64,000 bases of DNA from Microbacterium marinilacus. GTDB lineage: Bacteria; Actinomycetota; Actinomycetes; Actinomycetales; Microbacteriaceae. The position numbers were made by a program, and so were the translations under genes. Numbering within the stretch: position 1 is the stretch's first letter; every line of letters starts with the position of its first letter. The stretch lies in contig NZ_JAIJZW010000004.1 of assembly GCF_019753765.1 (NCBI RefSeq), positions 248,001-312,000 on the forward strand, given 5' to 3'. The notes under the pieces are model-generated. The model did not search any database and was not told where the DNA came from. It worked only from the letters and a program-made list of their open reading frames with translations. Below, in pieces: positions 20,069-28,903 of this stretch.

Positions 20069-20466
20069 GTCGTCAGGGTATCGGCGGGCAGGCGTCGCGA
20101 CCACCCGTCCCAGATCGCGGAGTCGATGATGCAGAAGCGGTTCCCCTCGGGGTCCTCGAGGATGACGTAGTCGGCGTCGTCTGGTCGGGCGTCCCAGTGC
20201 ACCTCTGTCGCGCCGAGGCCGACAAGACGCCGGACCTCGGCCTGCTGGTCCTGCGCGTACAGGTCCAGGTGGATGCGGGGCGGCAGCGCACGCTCGGAGC
20301 GCCGGACGTCGAGCGACACGTTCGGTCCGACGCCGTCACGCGGCGTCAGGACGACGAAGTCGTCTTCGACGGGCTCCCGTACGCGGTAGCCGAGCGCCGC
20401 CGTCCAGAAGCGGGTCTGAGCGGCGATGTCCGCGACGCGGATCACGATGGAGCCGACGATGAGCAT
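20065..20466 (-). CDS. VOC (glyoxalase/dioxygenase) family protein
   Basis: This is a 133-aa single vicinal-oxygen-chelate module. Family marks are IVIRVADIAAQTRFWTAALGYRV at the N-terminus, RIHLDLYAQDQQAEVRRLVGLGATEV, and the closing YVILEDPEGNRFCII. Candidate metal ligands are the His in RIHLDLY and the Glu in VILEDPEGN. Members include glyoxalases, fosfomycin-type resistance proteins and binding proteins; the substrate is unknown. Its stop overlaps the PspC start by four bases. Confidence 0.85.
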   Translation of the reverse strand: MLIVGSIVIRVADIAAQTRFWTAALGYRVREPVEDDFVVLTPRDGVGPNVSLDVRRSERALPPRIHLDLYAQDQQAEVRRLVGLGATEVHWDARPDDADYVILEDPEGNRFCIIDSAIWDGWSRRLPADTLTT

Positions 20467-20556
20467 GCGGCCACCATATGCGGCGCCGACGGGGGCGGAC
20501 CAGGGGCGCAGACCATCGATCGGCGGGGTCGCACGCCTCGTGGTCCGGCGGCGGGC

Positions 20557-21231
20557 TCAGGCCGTGGTCGCGCCTCTCGCCACGCGAAAGCCCAGGTCGG
20601 CCTGGCCGGTGCGGGGACGGTCGCCCCGCCGTGCGTCGGCGCGCACGGCGGAGGCGTCATCGGCGAAGCCGCCGCCGCGGATGACGCGATGATCCCCGCG
20701 ATCCGCGTCGTAGAGGTCCCAGCACCATTCCCAGACGTTGCCGAGCGTGTCGAACAGCCCGTTCAGGTTCGGCAGCTTCCCGCCGACCTCGCGAGGGCTG
20801 CCCGCACCGTCGGCCGCCGTCCACGCGACCTCGCGCAGCGGTCCGTAGTGCGGCCCGACCGACCCCGCGCGGCACGCGTACTCCCATTCGACCTCGCGCG
20901 GCAGACGGTATCCGTCGGCGTCGACATGCCAGGTGACGTCCTCGCCGTCGAACGTGTACATGGGGTCGAGCCCCTCCCACTCCGAGGCCGCGTTGCAGAA
21001 GCGGATGGCGCGCTGCCAGCTGACGTCGACGACCGGTCGCCGCGGGTGGGGGTGCTCCTCCCCCGGCTCGGCAGACCACGCGCCGCCGAGCAGCTCGGCC
21101 ATCTGCTCCTGCGTCACCGGATACACGCCGATCTCGAAGGACGAGACCTCGAGGACGCGCTGCTCGCGGCGGCGCTCGTGCGTCAGGCGGAGCACGCCGG
21201 CGGGGATGCGCGCGAGCGCGATGTCGTCCAT
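20557..21231 (-). CDS. SUMF1/formylglycine-generating-enzyme family protein
   Basis: This is a 224-aa FGE-sulfatase domain protein. Readable parts are IGVYPVTQEQMAELLGG, PVVDVSWQRAIRFCNAASEWEGLDPMYTF, GYRLPREVEWEYACRAG, LPNLNGLFDTLGNVWEWCWDLYD, RVIRGGGFADDAS and the closing DLGFRVAR. Some members oxidise a sulfatase cysteine to formylglycine; others only bind small molecules or act in sulfoxide-type chemistry. No sulfatase gene is nearby. The ATG at 21231 has a GGATGGAG site just before it; the longer open frame upstream is antisense to the isochorismatase gene. Confidence 0.85.
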   Translation of the reverse strand: MDDIALARIPAGVLRLTHERRREQRVLEVSSFEIGVYPVTQEQMAELLGGAWSAEPGEEHPHPRRPVVDVSWQRAIRFCNAASEWEGLDPMYTFDGEDVTWHVDADGYRLPREVEWEYACRAGSVGPHYGPLREVAWTAADGAGSPREVGGKLPNLNGLFDTLGNVWEWCWDLYDADRGDHRVIRGGGFADDASAVRADARRGDRPRTGQADLGFRVARGATTA

Positions 21232-21324
21232 GACTCCATCCTCTCCTCGCCGAGGCAGGAATCCACCGCGACATGACCGCCACGCCCATCGCGGTGAGGC
21301 TGCCGCCTCGGGTGGAATGGAGGC

Positions 21325-21879
21325 ATGACAAGCGCGCTCATCGTGATCGACATGCAGCAGGGCTTCCTCGATCCGCACTGGGGCCCGACCGCCAATCGAC
21401 CGGAGTGCGAGGCGAACGTCGCCCAGCTGATCGGCGCGTGGAGATCCGAAGGCGCGCCGATCGTGGTCGTCCGTCACGACAGCCGGGACCCTGCCTCGCC
21501 GCTTCATCCGGACTCTCCGGGAAACGCGCTGATCGACGAGGTCGCGGCCGTTCACCCCGCGCTGTTCGTGAGCAAGTCGGTGAACTCGGCGTTCTACGGC
21601 GAGCCGAGCCTCGACGCGTGGCTGAGGGAGGCGGGGATCGGCCGGCTGGTGCTGTGCGGGATCCAGACGAACATGTGCGTCGAGACGACCGCGCGCATGG
21701 GCGGGAACCTCGGATACGAGCTGGTGGTGCCGCTGGACGCGACGCGGACCTTCGACCTCACGGGCCCGGACGGCCACGTGGTCTCCGCGGCAGACCTGAT
21801 GGCCGTGACCGCGGCGAACCTGCACGGCGGCGGATTCGCGACGGTCACCACCACGGCGGCCGTGCTCGCACAGCGGTGA
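21325..21879 (+). CDS. Cysteine hydrolase (isochorismatase family)
   Basis: This is a 184-aa isochorismatase-like hydrolase. The catalytic Asp lies in ALIVIDMQQGFLDP (about residue 9), Lys in ALFVSKSVNSAFYG, and the nucleophile Cys in LVLCGIQTNMCVETTARMGG (the second Cys, in NMCVETT, is the family position). Members include nicotinamidases and N-carbamoyl hydrolases; the exact substrate cannot be told. It is divergent from the SUMF1-type gene, with 93 bases between the starts, and convergent with the DUF1990 gene. Confidence 0.88.
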   Translation: MTSALIVIDMQQGFLDPHWGPTANRPECEANVAQLIGAWRSEGAPIVVVRHDSRDPASPLHPDSPGNALIDEVAAVHPALFVSKSVNSAFYGEPSLDAWLREAGIGRLVLCGIQTNMCVETTARMGGNLGYELVVPLDATRTFDLTGPDGHVVSAADLMAVTAANLHGGGFATVTTTAAVLAQR

Positions 21880-21894
21880 GGGCGGCGCGCGGCG

Positions 21895-22335
21895 TCAGTG
21901 CTGCCGCAGCGCCCGGAGGTACCGCCACTGGACGACCCGCTGCGCCACGAGCAGCAACGGGAAGAGGGCGCGCCACGCGCCCGACTCTGCCGGCGAGGTC
22001 CGCGAGTCGATCGTGAGGCGGACCGCCTGACCTTCGCGCGTCAGGACGAACGACTCCGCGCCGTGGACCGGGTGTCCGGGCAGCGTGCGATACCCGAGCA
22101 CCACTCGGTCTGCCTGCCTCACGACCTCGGTCACCTCGATCGGCTCCCGGGTCCGGATGCCGAGGGCTCCGGCGACGAGGACGAGCCGTTGCCCGGGGAC
22201 GGGAGGCCCCGGGGCCTCTACCGCGAAGCCGCTGCGGGTCTTCACCCGCCATGCGAGCACGTCCTCCGCCGCCTGTCGCCAGGTGTCGTCTCCCCGGCCG
22301 ACGACGGCGGTGCGCGTCGTCGCACGCGCCCTCAT
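21895..22335 (-). CDS. DUF1990 family protein
   Basis: This is a 146-aa protein of unknown function. Family marks are WRVKTRSGFAVE, LVLVAGALGIRTREPIEVTEVV and the strong signature VLGYRTLPGHPVHGAESFVLTREG, followed by a C-terminal hydrophobic segment (ALFPLLLVAQRVVQWRYLRAL). The fold is predicted to resemble START-like lipid-binding proteins, but this is family-level inference. It stands divergent from the SnoaL/DUF4440-type gene. Confidence 0.83.
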   Translation of the reverse strand: MRARATTRTAVVGRGDDTWRQAAEDVLAWRVKTRSGFAVEAPGPPVPGQRLVLVAGALGIRTREPIEVTEVVRQADRVVLGYRTLPGHPVHGAESFVLTREGQAVRLTIDSRTSPAESGAWRALFPLLLVAQRVVQWRYLRALRQH

Positions 22336-22392
22336 CGCGGTCCTTCCACGACACTCACGCTATTGCACGACGGCGGGACCTATGGTGGGCGG

Positions 22393-22761
22393 ATGAGCCC
22401 CGGGCCGGTGGACGATGTGCTGGCGCTCGAGCGCGAGCTGCAGACGATGTCGACGCGTCGTGATCCGGCGCGTGTGGACATGCTCTTGGCCGCCGACTTC
22501 CATGAGATCGGCGCCTCCGGCCGGACGTGGGATCGCGGGGAGATCATCGCCTCGCTGGCGGAGGAGACGGGTTCCGGGCCGATCCAGGTGCACGACCTGG
22601 CCGGCAGGGTCGTCGCCGACGGGGTCGTGCTCGCGACCTGGATCTCCGTCCGCGGCGAACGTCGGGCACTGCGCAGCTCGCTCTGGCGCCTGGATGAGGA
22701 TGGCCGGTGGCGCCTCGTCCATCACCAGGGCACCCTTCTGCGCGACGGCGACGGGGTGTGA
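22393..22761 (+). CDS. SnoaL-like/DUF4440 nuclear-transport-factor-2 fold protein
   Basis: This is a 122-aa single-domain protein of the NTF2-like superfamily. The order is an N-terminal helix LALERELQTMSTRRD, then MLLAADFHEIGASGRTWDRGEIIASLAEE, then strands VHDLAGRVVADGVVLATWISVR and SSLWRLDEDGRWRLVHHQGTLL, the usual DUF4440 ending. No catalytic residues can be assigned. The ATG at 22393 follows a GTGGGCGG stretch. The longer open frame upstream is antisense to the DUF1990 gene. Confidence 0.8.
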   Translation: MSPGPVDDVLALERELQTMSTRRDPARVDMLLAADFHEIGASGRTWDRGEIIASLAEETGSGPIQVHDLAGRVVADGVVLATWISVRGERRALRSSLWRLDEDGRWRLVHHQGTLLRDGDGV

Positions 22762-22825
22762 CGAGAGCCATCGCGAGGGCACCGCGGTCCGGCCGGCCGG
22801 GATCGCCGAGCGTCCTGTCAGACTG

Positions 22826-23788
22826 ATGCCGATGAGCGGTGTGGCGGAGCGGATGGAGCGACACCAGGTCGCCCTGTATGTCGTGGCGCTGGCGCTCGGC
22901 GCGGCGGTCGGGCTGCTCGTGCCGGCGGTCGCCGCGCCCCTGGAAGCGGCGATCACTCCGGTGCTCGGTCTCCTGCTGTACACGACATTCGTCGGGGTGC
23001 CGCTCACGGGGCTGTCGAGCGCATTGCGGGACGTGCGGTTCCTGGCGACGCTGGCGCTCGTCGACTTCGTGGCGATCCCCGTGCTGGTGTTCCTGCTCTC
23101 GAGGTTGGTCGCCGCCGACGAGGCGCTGCTGGTGGGCGTGCTGTTCGTGCTGCTGACGCCCTGCGTCGACTACGTGATCGTCTTCGCCGGTCTCGCCGGC
23201 GGCGCGAAGGACCGCCTGCTCGCGGCGACCCCGCTGCTCATGCTCGGCCAGATGCTGCTGCTGCCGCTCTACCTGTGGTGGATGGCCGGGCCCGAGCTCG
23301 TCGGCGCGGTCGACCTAGCGCCGTTCGTCGAGGCGTTCGTCCTGCTCATCGTGACGCCGCTCGTCGCCGCGGCGGCGACGCAGGTGCTGGCCGCCCGCGT
23401 CCCGGCCGCGAGGGCGCTCCCCGGCGCGGTCTCCACGAGCATGGTGCCGCTCATGATGGCGACGCTGGCCATCGTGGTCGCCTCGCAGATCGCGGGCATC
23501 GGAGCGGCCGCCATGACCGTGCTCGCCGCGGTCCCCGTCTTCGTGATGTTCGTCCTGATCGCCCTGCCGCTGGGCGCGGTCGCGGGACGGCTGGCACGTC
23601 TCGAGGTGCCGGCGCGTCGCGCGGTGGCGTTCAGCGGCGTCACCCGCAACTCGCTGGTGGTGCTGCCCCTGGTGCTCGCGCTGCCCGACCGCTTCGACCC
23701 CGCGCCGTTGGTGGTCGTGACGCAGACCCTCGTCGAGCTGGTGGCGATGGTGGTGCTGGTCAGGCTGGTCCCGCGAGCGATCCGCTGA
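22826..23788 (+). CDS. BASS/arsenite-permease (ACR3-like) family transporter
   Basis: This is a 320-aa membrane protein with about ten helices, of the bile acid:sodium symporter/arsenical resistance superfamily. Features are VLGLLLYTTFVGVPLTGL, LVGVLFVLLTPCVDYVIVFAGLAGGAKDRLLA (a Cys sits in the fourth-helix region as in Acr3 proteins) and RAVAFSGVTRNSLVVLPLVLALP. Actual substrate is uncertain because no arsenate reductase or ArsR gene is adjacent. The start is the ATG at 22826; a second ATG at 22832 is also possible. Confidence 0.8.
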   Translation: MPMSGVAERMERHQVALYVVALALGAAVGLLVPAVAAPLEAAITPVLGLLLYTTFVGVPLTGLSSALRDVRFLATLALVDFVAIPVLVFLLSRLVAADEALLVGVLFVLLTPCVDYVIVFAGLAGGAKDRLLAATPLLMLGQMLLLPLYLWWMAGPELVGAVDLAPFVEAFVLLIVTPLVAAAATQVLAARVPAARALPGAVSTSMVPLMMATLAIVVASQIAGIGAAAMTVLAAVPVFVMFVLIALPLGAVAGRLARLEVPARRAVAFSGVTRNSLVVLPLVLALPDRFDPAPLVVVTQTLVELVAMVVLVRLVPRAIR

Positions 23789-23879
23789 CGTTCGGCAGAG
23801 AGCCGAGCTGGGTGCTGGCGTACCGCGGCATCACGGACCGTCGAACACGCCGCCGCCCCACGATCGTTACGCTGATGCG

Positions 23880-24377
23880 GTGACGCACGCACCGCTCGAT
23901 GGGCCGGACTTCCCGCAGAGGGCCCTGGTGTACTGGTACAAGAGGCCTGTTCTCGCCATCGCCCGTCCGGGTGCGTTGACGTATGACGGCAGGTCCATCA
24001 CGTGCGTAGACAACGAGTTCGACCCGGTCTTCGGTGCCCCGCTGGCGATGGTGACCGTCAAGAGGCGTTTCGGGGTCTTCCAGGTCTGCGTCGACGGAAG
24101 GCACGTCAGCTATCTGAGCCCGATTCGCGGTCTGCTCTCCCCGGCACCGAGCGAGCGCTTGCTGAGATCCCTCGACATCACCATGCGGCGTTCCTCGCGG
24201 GGGCGGCTTGTCGAGGCCCGTGGCCGTCGTCATGCGGGACGGATCAGGAACCGCTCCGCGGGTGACGAGTCCGTCTTCTCCGGTCCGTTCAGCTGGACAG
24301 ATGCCGCGACCGACTACGTCCTGGGCGTTCAGCGACTGGGAAGACTGTTCAGCGAGATCGGTGTGTGGAGACCGTGA
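23880..24377 (+). CDS. Hypothetical protein
   Basis: This is a 165-aa protein that I do not recognise. It has no signal peptide or clear membrane helix. The N-terminal half (ALVYWYKRPVLAIARPGALTYDGRSITCVDNEFDPVF) reads like a beta-rich, PH-like fold, then FGVFQVCVDGRHVSYLSP. The middle is basic (RRSSRGRLVEARGRRHAGRIRNR). The C-terminus looks helical (ATDYVLGVQRLGRLFSEIG). The start is the GTG at 23880. The gene lies alone between the permease and a convergent LLM oxidoreductase gene. Confidence 0.65.
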   Translation: MTHAPLDGPDFPQRALVYWYKRPVLAIARPGALTYDGRSITCVDNEFDPVFGAPLAMVTVKRRFGVFQVCVDGRHVSYLSPIRGLLSPAPSERLLRSLDITMRRSSRGRLVEARGRRHAGRIRNRSAGDESVFSGPFSWTDAATDYVLGVQRLGRLFSEIGVWRP

Positions 24378-24453
24378 CGTTCGGTCACTGATGGGCGCCT
24401 TTCCGGCAGGCTCGACGCGCTCGACTCGGTGCGCGACCCGGCGACCTCGCCGG

Positions 24454-25479
24454 TCAACGCCAGCCGAGGGCGGGCGCCACCTCCGTCAGGATGGACTCGA
24501 TGAGGTGGGTGTTGTAGTCGACGCCCAACTGGCTCGGGATCGTGATGAGGAGGGTGTCGGCCTCGGCGATCGCCTCGTCCCGGCGCAGGTCCTCCACGAG
24601 GCGCTCCGGCACGTCCGCGTACGAGCGCCCGAAGATCGCCCGCGTGTGCTGGTCGATGTACCCGATCTGGTCCTCGTGCTCTCCCCCGCCGACGAAGTAG
24701 CGGCGGTCGCGCTCGTCGGTGATCGCCACGATCGATCGCGAGACCGACACGCGGGGCTCGAAGTCCCACTCGTGCTGCGCCCACTCCTCGCGGAACAGCC
24801 GGATCTGCTCCGCCTGCTGCACGTGGAACGCCTGACCGTCCTCGTCGTCCTTGAGCGTCGAGCTCATGAGGTTCATGCCCTGCTGGGCCGCCCACTTCGC
24901 GGTGGCGTTCGATCCTGCTCCCCACCAGATGCGCTCGCGGAGCCCCTCGGCGTGCGGTTCGAGCCGCAGGAGCCCGGGCGGGTTCGGGAACATCGGCCGC
25001 GGGTTCGGCTCCGCGAAGCCCTGGCCCTCGAGCAGCTGCAGAAGCAGCTCCGTCTTGCGGCGCGCCATCTCCGCGCCGGTCGGGTCGTCGTCCGCACTCG
25101 AGTAGCCGAAGTACTTCCAGCCGTCGACGACCTGCTCGGGTGACCCGCGCGAGATGCCCAGCTGCAGCCGGCCGTCGGAGATCAGGTCGGCCGATCCGGC
25201 GTCCTCGACCATGTACATCGGATTCTCGTAGCGCATGTCGATCACGCCGGTGCCGATCTCGATGCGCGACGTCTTGGCGCCGATCGCGGCGAGAAGCGGG
25301 AACGGCGACCCCATCTGTCGGGCGAAGTGGTGCACGCGGAAGTACGCGCCGTCACCCCCGACGTCCTCGACGGCCTGCGAGAGGTCGATGGCCTGGTGCA
25401 GCATGTCGCCGCCGCTGCGTGTGCCCGACTCGGGATGAGGGGTCCAGTGCCCGAACGAGAGGAAACCGATCTTCTTCAC
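24454..25479 (-). CDS. LLM class flavin-dependent oxidoreductase
   Basis: This is a 341-aa luciferase-like monooxygenase (FMN or F420 binding TIM barrel). Family marks are KIGFLSFGHWTP at the N-terminus, GGDGAYFRVHHFA, RIEIGTGVIDMRYENPMYM, GRLQLGISRGSPEQV, and a later WWGAGSNATAKWAAQQGMNLM. The substrate is unknown. The start is a GTG at 25479. It is convergent with the gene at 24377 and follows the YdcF-type gene by about 70 bases on the same strand. Confidence 0.85.
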   Translation of the reverse strand: MKKIGFLSFGHWTPHPESGTRSGGDMLHQAIDLSQAVEDVGGDGAYFRVHHFARQMGSPFPLLAAIGAKTSRIEIGTGVIDMRYENPMYMVEDAGSADLISDGRLQLGISRGSPEQVVDGWKYFGYSSADDDPTGAEMARRKTELLLQLLEGQGFAEPNPRPMFPNPPGLLRLEPHAEGLRERIWWGAGSNATAKWAAQQGMNLMSSTLKDDEDGQAFHVQQAEQIRLFREEWAQHEWDFEPRVSVSRSIVAITDERDRRYFVGGGEHEDQIGYIDQHTRAIFGRSYADVPERLVEDLRRDEAIAEADTLLITIPSQLGVDYNTHLIESILTEVAPALGWR

Positions 25480-25549
25480 CTTCGCTGCAACCCGGCGCCG
25501 CCCGAATCCATTCCGGCGAATGCAGAAGAGGGTCGGTGTCCGCTCTCCC

Positions 25550-26587
25550 TCAGGACGTGGAGACCATGCCGAGCAGCGAGACGACGACGAACGCGACCAC
25601 CGGCAGCATCAGGGCGCCGAGCGCGACCGCGTTGAGCAGGAGGTGATCGCGCAGCAGCGCCGCGAACTCCCGCAGCAGCGCACTCGGAACGTAGTAGCGG
25701 GCGGTGCGGGCACCGATCGCCTGACCGGCGATCCCGAGCCGTCGCAGCAGGTTCGCCGCGCGGAACGCATGATAGTCGCTCGTCACAGCCAGCACAGGGC
25801 CACGGACATCGCGCTCTGCCAGCAGCGTCTGCGACAGCGTGAGGTTCTCCTCGGTGTTGGTGGACTGGCGCTCGATCAGGATCCGGTCGCCGGGGGCACC
25901 GATCTCGCGCGCGTACTCCGCCATCGCGTCGGCTTCGCTGCGGGGCTCGTCGGCACCCTGTCCGCCGGACAGCACCAGGACCGACGCGGGGTGTGCGCGC
26001 TGCGTCTCGACGCCGAGTGCCACGCGCTGAGCGAGAAGCGGGGTCACCTTGCCGTTCGCGAGGCCCGCGCCGAGCACGATGACCGCGCTCGGCGACGGGG
26101 CGCGACGGGCGAGGAGCGCGTACACCCGCGACCAGCCGAGGAAGGCGACGAAGGCGGTGCCGACGTAGCCGATCGGGGCGATCAGGAGCAGCAGTGCCAC
26201 GGCGAGATGCAGCCAGCTCGCGACGAACGCCACCACCGCCAGCGCGAGGACGCCCAGCACAGCGATACCTGCGAGCAGGGACAGGGCGTGAGCCGGCGAC
26301 ACGCGCTCGCGGCGCAGCATCGTCACGCCGTTGGCCACGAGGGCGCCGCCGAGCGCGAGCCCGGAGACGAGCGGGACGAGGAGCAGCATGAGCCCGCCCA
26401 CCAGGTTCCGCGCGTCATCGTCGAGTCGCGCGAGCGCGGCGCCGAGCTCCAGCACCAGGCCCACCAGCGATGCGACCAACGATGCGGCTCCGAGCGTGAG
26501 CAGCACGCCCGGCAGCAGCCGTCGCGGGTCGTGCCGCGCGAGCGCGACGCCGAGGAGGAGGAAGACGATGGTGAGGAAGCCCGGCAC
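25550..26587 (-). CDS. YdcF/SanA family (DUF218) membrane protein
   Basis: This is a 345-aa protein with four or five N-terminal membrane helices (residues about 1-150) followed by the DUF218 domain: AVIVLGAGLANGKVTPLLAQRV, VLVLSGGQGADEPRSEADAM, RILIERQSTNTEENLTLS and VTSDYHAFRAANLLRRLGI. A last hydrophobic segment ends the protein. DUF218 proteins (SanA, ElyC) act in envelope or lipid-carrier functions; the exact reaction is not established for this type. The start is the GTG at 26587. Confidence 0.85.
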   Translation of the reverse strand: MPGFLTIVFLLLGVALARHDPRRLLPGVLLTLGAASLVASLVGLVLELGAALARLDDDARNLVGGLMLLLVPLVSGLALGGALVANGVTMLRRERVSPAHALSLLAGIAVLGVLALAVVAFVASWLHLAVALLLLIAPIGYVGTAFVAFLGWSRVYALLARRAPSPSAVIVLGAGLANGKVTPLLAQRVALGVETQRAHPASVLVLSGGQGADEPRSEADAMAEYAREIGAPGDRILIERQSTNTEENLTLSQTLLAERDVRGPVLAVTSDYHAFRAANLLRRLGIAGQAIGARTARYYVPSALLREFAALLRDHLLLNAVALGALMLPVVAFVVVSLLGMVSTS

Positions 26588-26675
26588 GCCTCCAGCCTAG
26601 GTACCGGGAGGCGGACGCACGGGAGCGCCATGGCCCGGGATGCGCAGCACGTCGTGGCGGCTGGCGCGGCTCTTC

Positions 26676-27449
26676 TCAGGCGGTGCCGGGCGCTACGTCG
26701 AGCCAGGTCGGGTACTTCGCCGACCGGTGATCGCCGGACGACGTGCCCGTGAGGCGGCGCCGCACCCACGGGCCGACGTGGGCCCGGTAGTACGCGGCGC
26801 CACGAAGGCGCGTGCCGGACTCGTGCGGCAGATCCCACCAGGTCGGCTCGGGCTCGAGGTCGAGGGCCGAGAGCACCCGAGCGGCGACACGATGGTGGCC
26901 GCGTGCGTTCATGTGGAGGCGATCCTCGGACCAGAACGACGGTCCCGCCAGCTGCTGATCCGGCCAGTTCAGGGCGCGGATGACGTCGGGGCGGTCGGCG
27001 ATGCGTCCGACGACCGCGGCCGACAGCGCGTCGCCGCGTCGGCGCACGAGACCTCCCAGCGGCAGGCCGCGAGAGGGATCCGCGCCCGACAACAGGATGA
27101 GCTGGACACCCTCCTCGTCGCACCGGCGCAGCACCCGCGAGAACGCGTCGGCGATGTGCGAGATGGCGGTGCGCGGGCGCAGCATGTCGTTGCCTCCGCC
27201 GTTGAAGGACAGATGCGTGGGGCGCAGGGCCAGGGCCGCCTCGAGCTGCTCGTCGACGATCGGCCAGGCGAGCTTGCCGCGGATCGCGAGGTTCGCGTAG
27301 CGGATGGGCGCTCCCGCCGCGTCGGCCCACCCCTGGGCCAGGAGGTCGGCCCACCCGCGCGTGATGGTCACGCCGGTGTCATCGGTCAGCTCATCGCCGA
27401 CGCCCTCGGTGAAGGAGTCGCCGATCGCGACGTAGCGCACGTCAGTCAC
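26676..27449 (-). CDS. SGNH/GDSL hydrolase family protein
   Basis: This is a 257-aa esterase-type hydrolase. The four SGNH blocks are visible: VAIGDSFTEGVGDE (nucleophile Ser about residue 12), NLAIRGKLA with the block II Gly, LSFNGGGNDMLRP (block III Asn), and EDRLHMNARGHHRVA (block V Asp and His). No signal peptide is present, so it is probably cytosolic. The substrate is unknown. The start is a GTG at 27449. It follows an MFS gene on the same strand with about 43 bases between them, so both may be cotranscribed. Confidence 0.88.
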   Translation of the reverse strand: MTDVRYVAIGDSFTEGVGDELTDDTGVTITRGWADLLAQGWADAAGAPIRYANLAIRGKLAWPIVDEQLEAALALRPTHLSFNGGGNDMLRPRTAISHIADAFSRVLRRCDEEGVQLILLSGADPSRGLPLGGLVRRRGDALSAAVVGRIADRPDVIRALNWPDQQLAGPSFWSEDRLHMNARGHHRVAARVLSALDLEPEPTWWDLPHESGTRLRGAAYYRAHVGPWVRRRLTGTSSGDHRSAKYPTWLDVAPGTA

Positions 27450-27492
27450 GGCGTCAGTCTATGCCGCCACGGGCATGTGGGCGTCGGGGCCC

Positions 27493-28869
27493 TCACACGG
27501 TCGGCAGACGCTCGTCCAGCGGCACGCCCTTGCGATCCGCCAGGGGGATCACGCCGATCGCCGCGATCGCGAAGAAGATCGAGAAGACCACGAACAGGAG
27601 CCCCGCCCCGCCGATGCCCAGGGCCCAGGGCACGAAGAGCGGCGCGACGATGGAGGCCAGGCGGCCGACGGCGGCCGCCCACCCGGCTCCGGTCGCGCGC
27701 ATCGACGTCGGGTACAGTTCCGGGCTGACGGCGTAGAGCGCGCCCCAGGCGCCCAGGTTGAAGAACGACAGCGCCATGCCCGACGCGATGATCTGCCAGA
27801 CCTCGGTCGATCCGCCGAACAGCAGCGCGGCGACGGCCGACCCGACGAGGAACGTCGCGAGTGTCGCACGTCGCCCCCACACCTCGATCAGCCAGGCCGC
27901 CGCCGCGTAGCCCGGCAGCTGCGCGAGCGTGATGATCAGCGTGAAGCCGAACGATCGGACGAGGTCGAACCCCTGGGCGAACAGGATCGAGGGGATCCAG
28001 ATGAACGCGCCGTAGTAGGAGAAGTTCACGCAGAACCAGACGAGCCACAGCGCGCCGGTGCGGGCGCGCAGAGCGGGAGCCCACAGCGCCGCGACCGCCG
28101 CGAGGCCGCGGGGTGCGCGAGCGGCGGGCTCGGGCCGAGCCATAGGCTGCGGCTGAGCGGCAGACATCGGCTCGGAGGCGGCGGGAGACTCCACGGGAGC
28201 GCGGCCGGCGGCGGTCTCGAAGTCCCGCACGATGCGCTCGGCCTCCGCCACCCGTCCACGGCTCTCGAGGAATCGCGGCGACTCCGGGAGCGCCCAGCGG
28301 ACGACGAGCGCGTATGCCGCCGGGATCGCGCCGATCGCGAAGGCCCACCGCCAGCCGTCCTCGAGCGGGACGACGAAGTACCCGATCACTGCCGATGCGG
28401 TCCAGCCGACCGCCCAGAACGCCTCGAGGATCACGACGAGGCGTCCGCGGATGCGGACGGGGGCGAACTCGCTGACATAGGTCGACGCGACCGGCAGCTC
28501 GGAGCCGAGCCCGAGGCCCACGAGGAAGCGCAGCACCAGCAGGGCCGCCACTCCCCCGACGAGCGCGCTCGCCCCGGTGGCGATGCCGTAGATCAGGAGA
28601 GTGAGCGCGAACACCGATCGTCGTCCCAGCCGGTCGGCGAGCAGTCCGCCGACGCTGGCCCCGATCGCCATGCCGATGAAGCCGACCGACGCGATCCAGC
28701 CGGTCTCCGTCGTCGTGAGCTGCCACTGCACGCTGAGCGCAGCGATGATGAACGAGATCAACCCCACGTCCATGGCATCGAGCGCCCACCCGATGCCGGA
28801 GCCGGTGAGCAGGCGGAGGTGCTTGCGGGTGAAGGGCAGCGTGTCGAGGCGAGCGGACGGTGACGTCAT
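27493..28869 (-). CDS. MFS transporter, sugar-porter-like
   Basis: This is a 458-aa twelve-helix permease. Motif A reads GGLLADRLGRRSVF; GLGLGSELPVASTYVSE and the LPESPRFLESRGRVAEAERI segment before the central loop are typical of the sugar-porter/aromatic-acid type. The large cytoplasmic loop (residues about 225-265) is Pro/Ala-rich. A GTG two codons earlier (28875) is the alternative start. A palindrome overlaps the upstream region and the 3' end of the LLM gene, which may regulate it. Substrate unknown. Confidence 0.85.
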   Translation of the reverse strand: MTSPSARLDTLPFTRKHLRLLTGSGIGWALDAMDVGLISFIIAALSVQWQLTTTETGWIASVGFIGMAIGASVGGLLADRLGRRSVFALTLLIYGIATGASALVGGVAALLVLRFLVGLGLGSELPVASTYVSEFAPVRIRGRLVVILEAFWAVGWTASAVIGYFVVPLEDGWRWAFAIGAIPAAYALVVRWALPESPRFLESRGRVAEAERIVRDFETAAGRAPVESPAASEPMSAAQPQPMARPEPAARAPRGLAAVAALWAPALRARTGALWLVWFCVNFSYYGAFIWIPSILFAQGFDLVRSFGFTLIITLAQLPGYAAAAWLIEVWGRRATLATFLVGSAVAALLFGGSTEVWQIIASGMALSFFNLGAWGALYAVSPELYPTSMRATGAGWAAAVGRLASIVAPLFVPWALGIGGAGLLFVVFSIFFAIAAIGVIPLADRKGVPLDERLPTV

Positions 28870-28877
28870 GCCCACAG

Positions 28878-28903
28878 CCTAATGGTCAAATAGACCTTTT
28901 AGG
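28878..28903. promoter_or_regulatory. Palindrome before the MFS gene, possible operator
   Basis: Inner arms GGTC (28884-28887) and GACC (28893-28896) surround AAATA, and outer arms CCTAA (28878-28882) and TTAGG (28899-28903) extend the dyad with one or two unpaired bases. It is AT-rich for this genome. It lies nine bases before the MFS start on the minus strand and overlaps the TAA stop of the LLM gene, so it could be an operator or a small terminator. No T-run follows. Confidence 0.5.
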
